Source: Chrysomallon squamiferum (taxonomy: Eukaryota; Mollusca; Gastropoda; Neomphalida; Peltospiridae). From it: 24,000 nucleotides of DNA. The position numbers and the translations under genes are program-made. Each line of letters begins with the position of its first letter. The first letter of the stretch is position 1. Positions 22,744 to 24,000 of the stretch are shown here, one piece after another. The DNA lies in assembly GCA_012295275.1 (NCBI GenBank), contig CM022668.1, forward strand, positions 8,267,818 through 8,291,817. The letters are read 5' to 3'. The notes below the pieces were generated by a model. It made no database searches and was not told the origin of the DNA. It saw only the letters and a program-made list of their open reading frames with translations.

Positions 22744-23025
22744 ATGTATTTTGCACACCACATTCATTTCATTTTCACTAGTTCAGATGTTCAGATGCGG
22801 AGTCAGATGCGGAGTCAGATCTGTTTGAAAGTAGAGCCTGATACTGTGAAGCGACAGCTCTTCATTCATACAAAATCAGTGCGGCCCCCTTCTCCCGAAT
22901 TATATAAGTATGTGACAATAAATAATGAAACTATATCTACGCATGTGGGAAGGTACTTGAAACTGGCGAGGAGACTAGAAACAAGGGTTGTTGAGATGAG
23001 GCCTGTCACCGGGAGCCGTATCTGA
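22744..23025 (+). other. unexplained 93-codon ORF, coding status doubtful
   Basis: ATG to TGA in a stretch clearly richer in G+C than its flanks. It begins with a hydrophobic MYFAHHIHFIFTSS segment, then has a short tandem CAGATGCGGAGT repeat (about 22792-22817, giving QMRSQMRSQ), and ends in a basic region (RYLKLARRLETRVVEMRPVT). I recognise no family. There is no poly(A) signal close after the stop and no clear promoter. It could be a lineage-specific exon, a transposon fragment or chance. Confidence 0.2.
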
Positions 23026-23277
23026 ACTAGATTTACTGTTTAATAGCTCATGTGTGACTTTACAGTGTTTTTATTTGTAGAGAACAAACAATCTGCGTTT
23101 ATTGTAACTTAAAATTATTAAATTTACATTTCAAAACAACATTTATTTTTTCTTCTCTGCAGATATAAATTTGATTTTTATAATTAATTTAGGCGTTTTT
23201 TTAATTATTATTATTATTTTTTTACATTCCTAGTATGTTTCTTATTATGTTTTTCATTCGATTTTTCAATTTTTTTT

Positions 23278-23304
23278 ATAATAATAATAATAATAATAAT
23301 AATC

Positions 23305-23337
<33 letters not shown>

Positions 23338-23661
23338 TAATAATGATAATGTTTGTTTTTAAATATAAATATTACAAGTTTAGACCACCTCGCCTCAAAT
23401 CCCACCCCTGCTGTTGATCCCGGAAAGAAAGCTTTGAGTTATAATTGTAATTAGAATTATGATTATTATTATTATTATTATTATTGTTATTGTTATAAAT
23501 AAAAGGTGCGTAATGAAGTCAAATTTGACAACTTCAGTCTCATCACGTTCTGTAGTTTTCATTTACAATCGTTTAGAATTATTAAAACTTTGAAACTGAC
23601 CAAATTATGTTTTTCTTATTACTTCGAAATAAATAAATAAATAAATAAATAAATAAAAAAA

Positions 23662-23732
<71 letters not shown>

Positions 23733-23740
23733 TAAAAGAG
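23278..23740. repeat. AAT/ATT microsatellite cluster
   Basis: (AAT)n at about 23278-23335, (ATT)n at about 23461-23496, (AAAT)n at 23625-23660 and (AAT)n at about 23661-23729. Asn, Ile and Tyr-rich ORFs here are artefacts. Confidence 0.97.
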
Positions 23741-24000
23741 AGCAAGATAAAACAATATATAATAGAGATCAATGTTGAAATTATTAAATCTTTAAATCCA
23801 TGTTTTTCTGTAAACGTTTTCATCTATCTCAATGTTTTTATCTATAATTTTTTCCCCCTTTACAGTAGTATGTATGTACTTGCTTAAAATTAATTTGAGT
23901 AAAAAAATTAAACATGTTTTAAAATACGTTTCCTTCTATGTTCTTCGCACCTTTTCTTTTACGTATAATTATAGGAACTACTTTTGTGTGTTTGTATTGT
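23741..24000. other. window end, no gene seen
   Basis: AT-rich sequence without a frame, RNA or repeat that I can identify. Confidence 0.6.

Noticed and set aside
23214-23823. Ile, Asn and Tyr-rich ORFs
   Set aside because: Direct translations of AAT/ATT repeats.

Overview
The window looks like AT-rich, microsatellite-laden genomic DNA from an animal. Long (CT)n, (ATT)n, (CA)n and TATG/TGTA-type tracts, large introns and a single split gene rule out a prokaryote. The repeat style and the gene's divergence suggest a lophotrochozoan, perhaps a mollusc such as a cephalopod. That is an impression only; no marker in the window fixes the taxon.

The one well-supported gene is a plus-strand WD40-repeat gene (about 7986-20374), best matched to the WDR86 family. 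A possible promoter and non-coding first exon lie at 5740-6223. The start-codon exon is 7986-9056 (ATG at 8297). Further coding exons are 10835-10970, then two alternative copies of one exon (3a, 11688-11791; 3b, 13838-13941), and a terminal exon 20010-20228 with a poly(A) signal at 20369. The protein would be about 406 residues with eight WD repeats and an MGGCGSK N-terminus typical of myristoylated and palmitoylated proteins.

Two things stand out in this gene. First, exons 3a and 3b are both exactly 104 nt, have the same phases (1 in, 0 out) and encode homologous but divergent (14 of 34 identical) versions of the end of blade 7 and start of blade 8. Using both breaks the frame, so they are either mutually exclusive or 3a is an alternative last exon: it reads into a stop and an AATAAA within 100 nt. 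Second, exon 1 carries a frame break near 8741-8747. It looks like a missing GT dinucleotide, so as written the main frame ends after three WD repeats.

Layout: 1-5700 is non-coding and repeat-rich, with a 389-bp Tigger/pogo-like MITE (4301-4689). 6224-7985 holds a 22-bp x5 repeat, a (CA)n tract, a 52-bp minisatellite of 11 clear copies plus decayed ones, and a CT tract. 8297-20228 is the WD gene, with introns full of simple repeats and a few GC-richer patches that might be relic or alternative exons. 20375-24000 is 3' flank with a degenerate AGTCGTGACTT repeat array, an unexplained 93-codon ORF and long AAT/ATT tracts. I recognise no structural RNA gene, CRISPR array or autonomous transposon.
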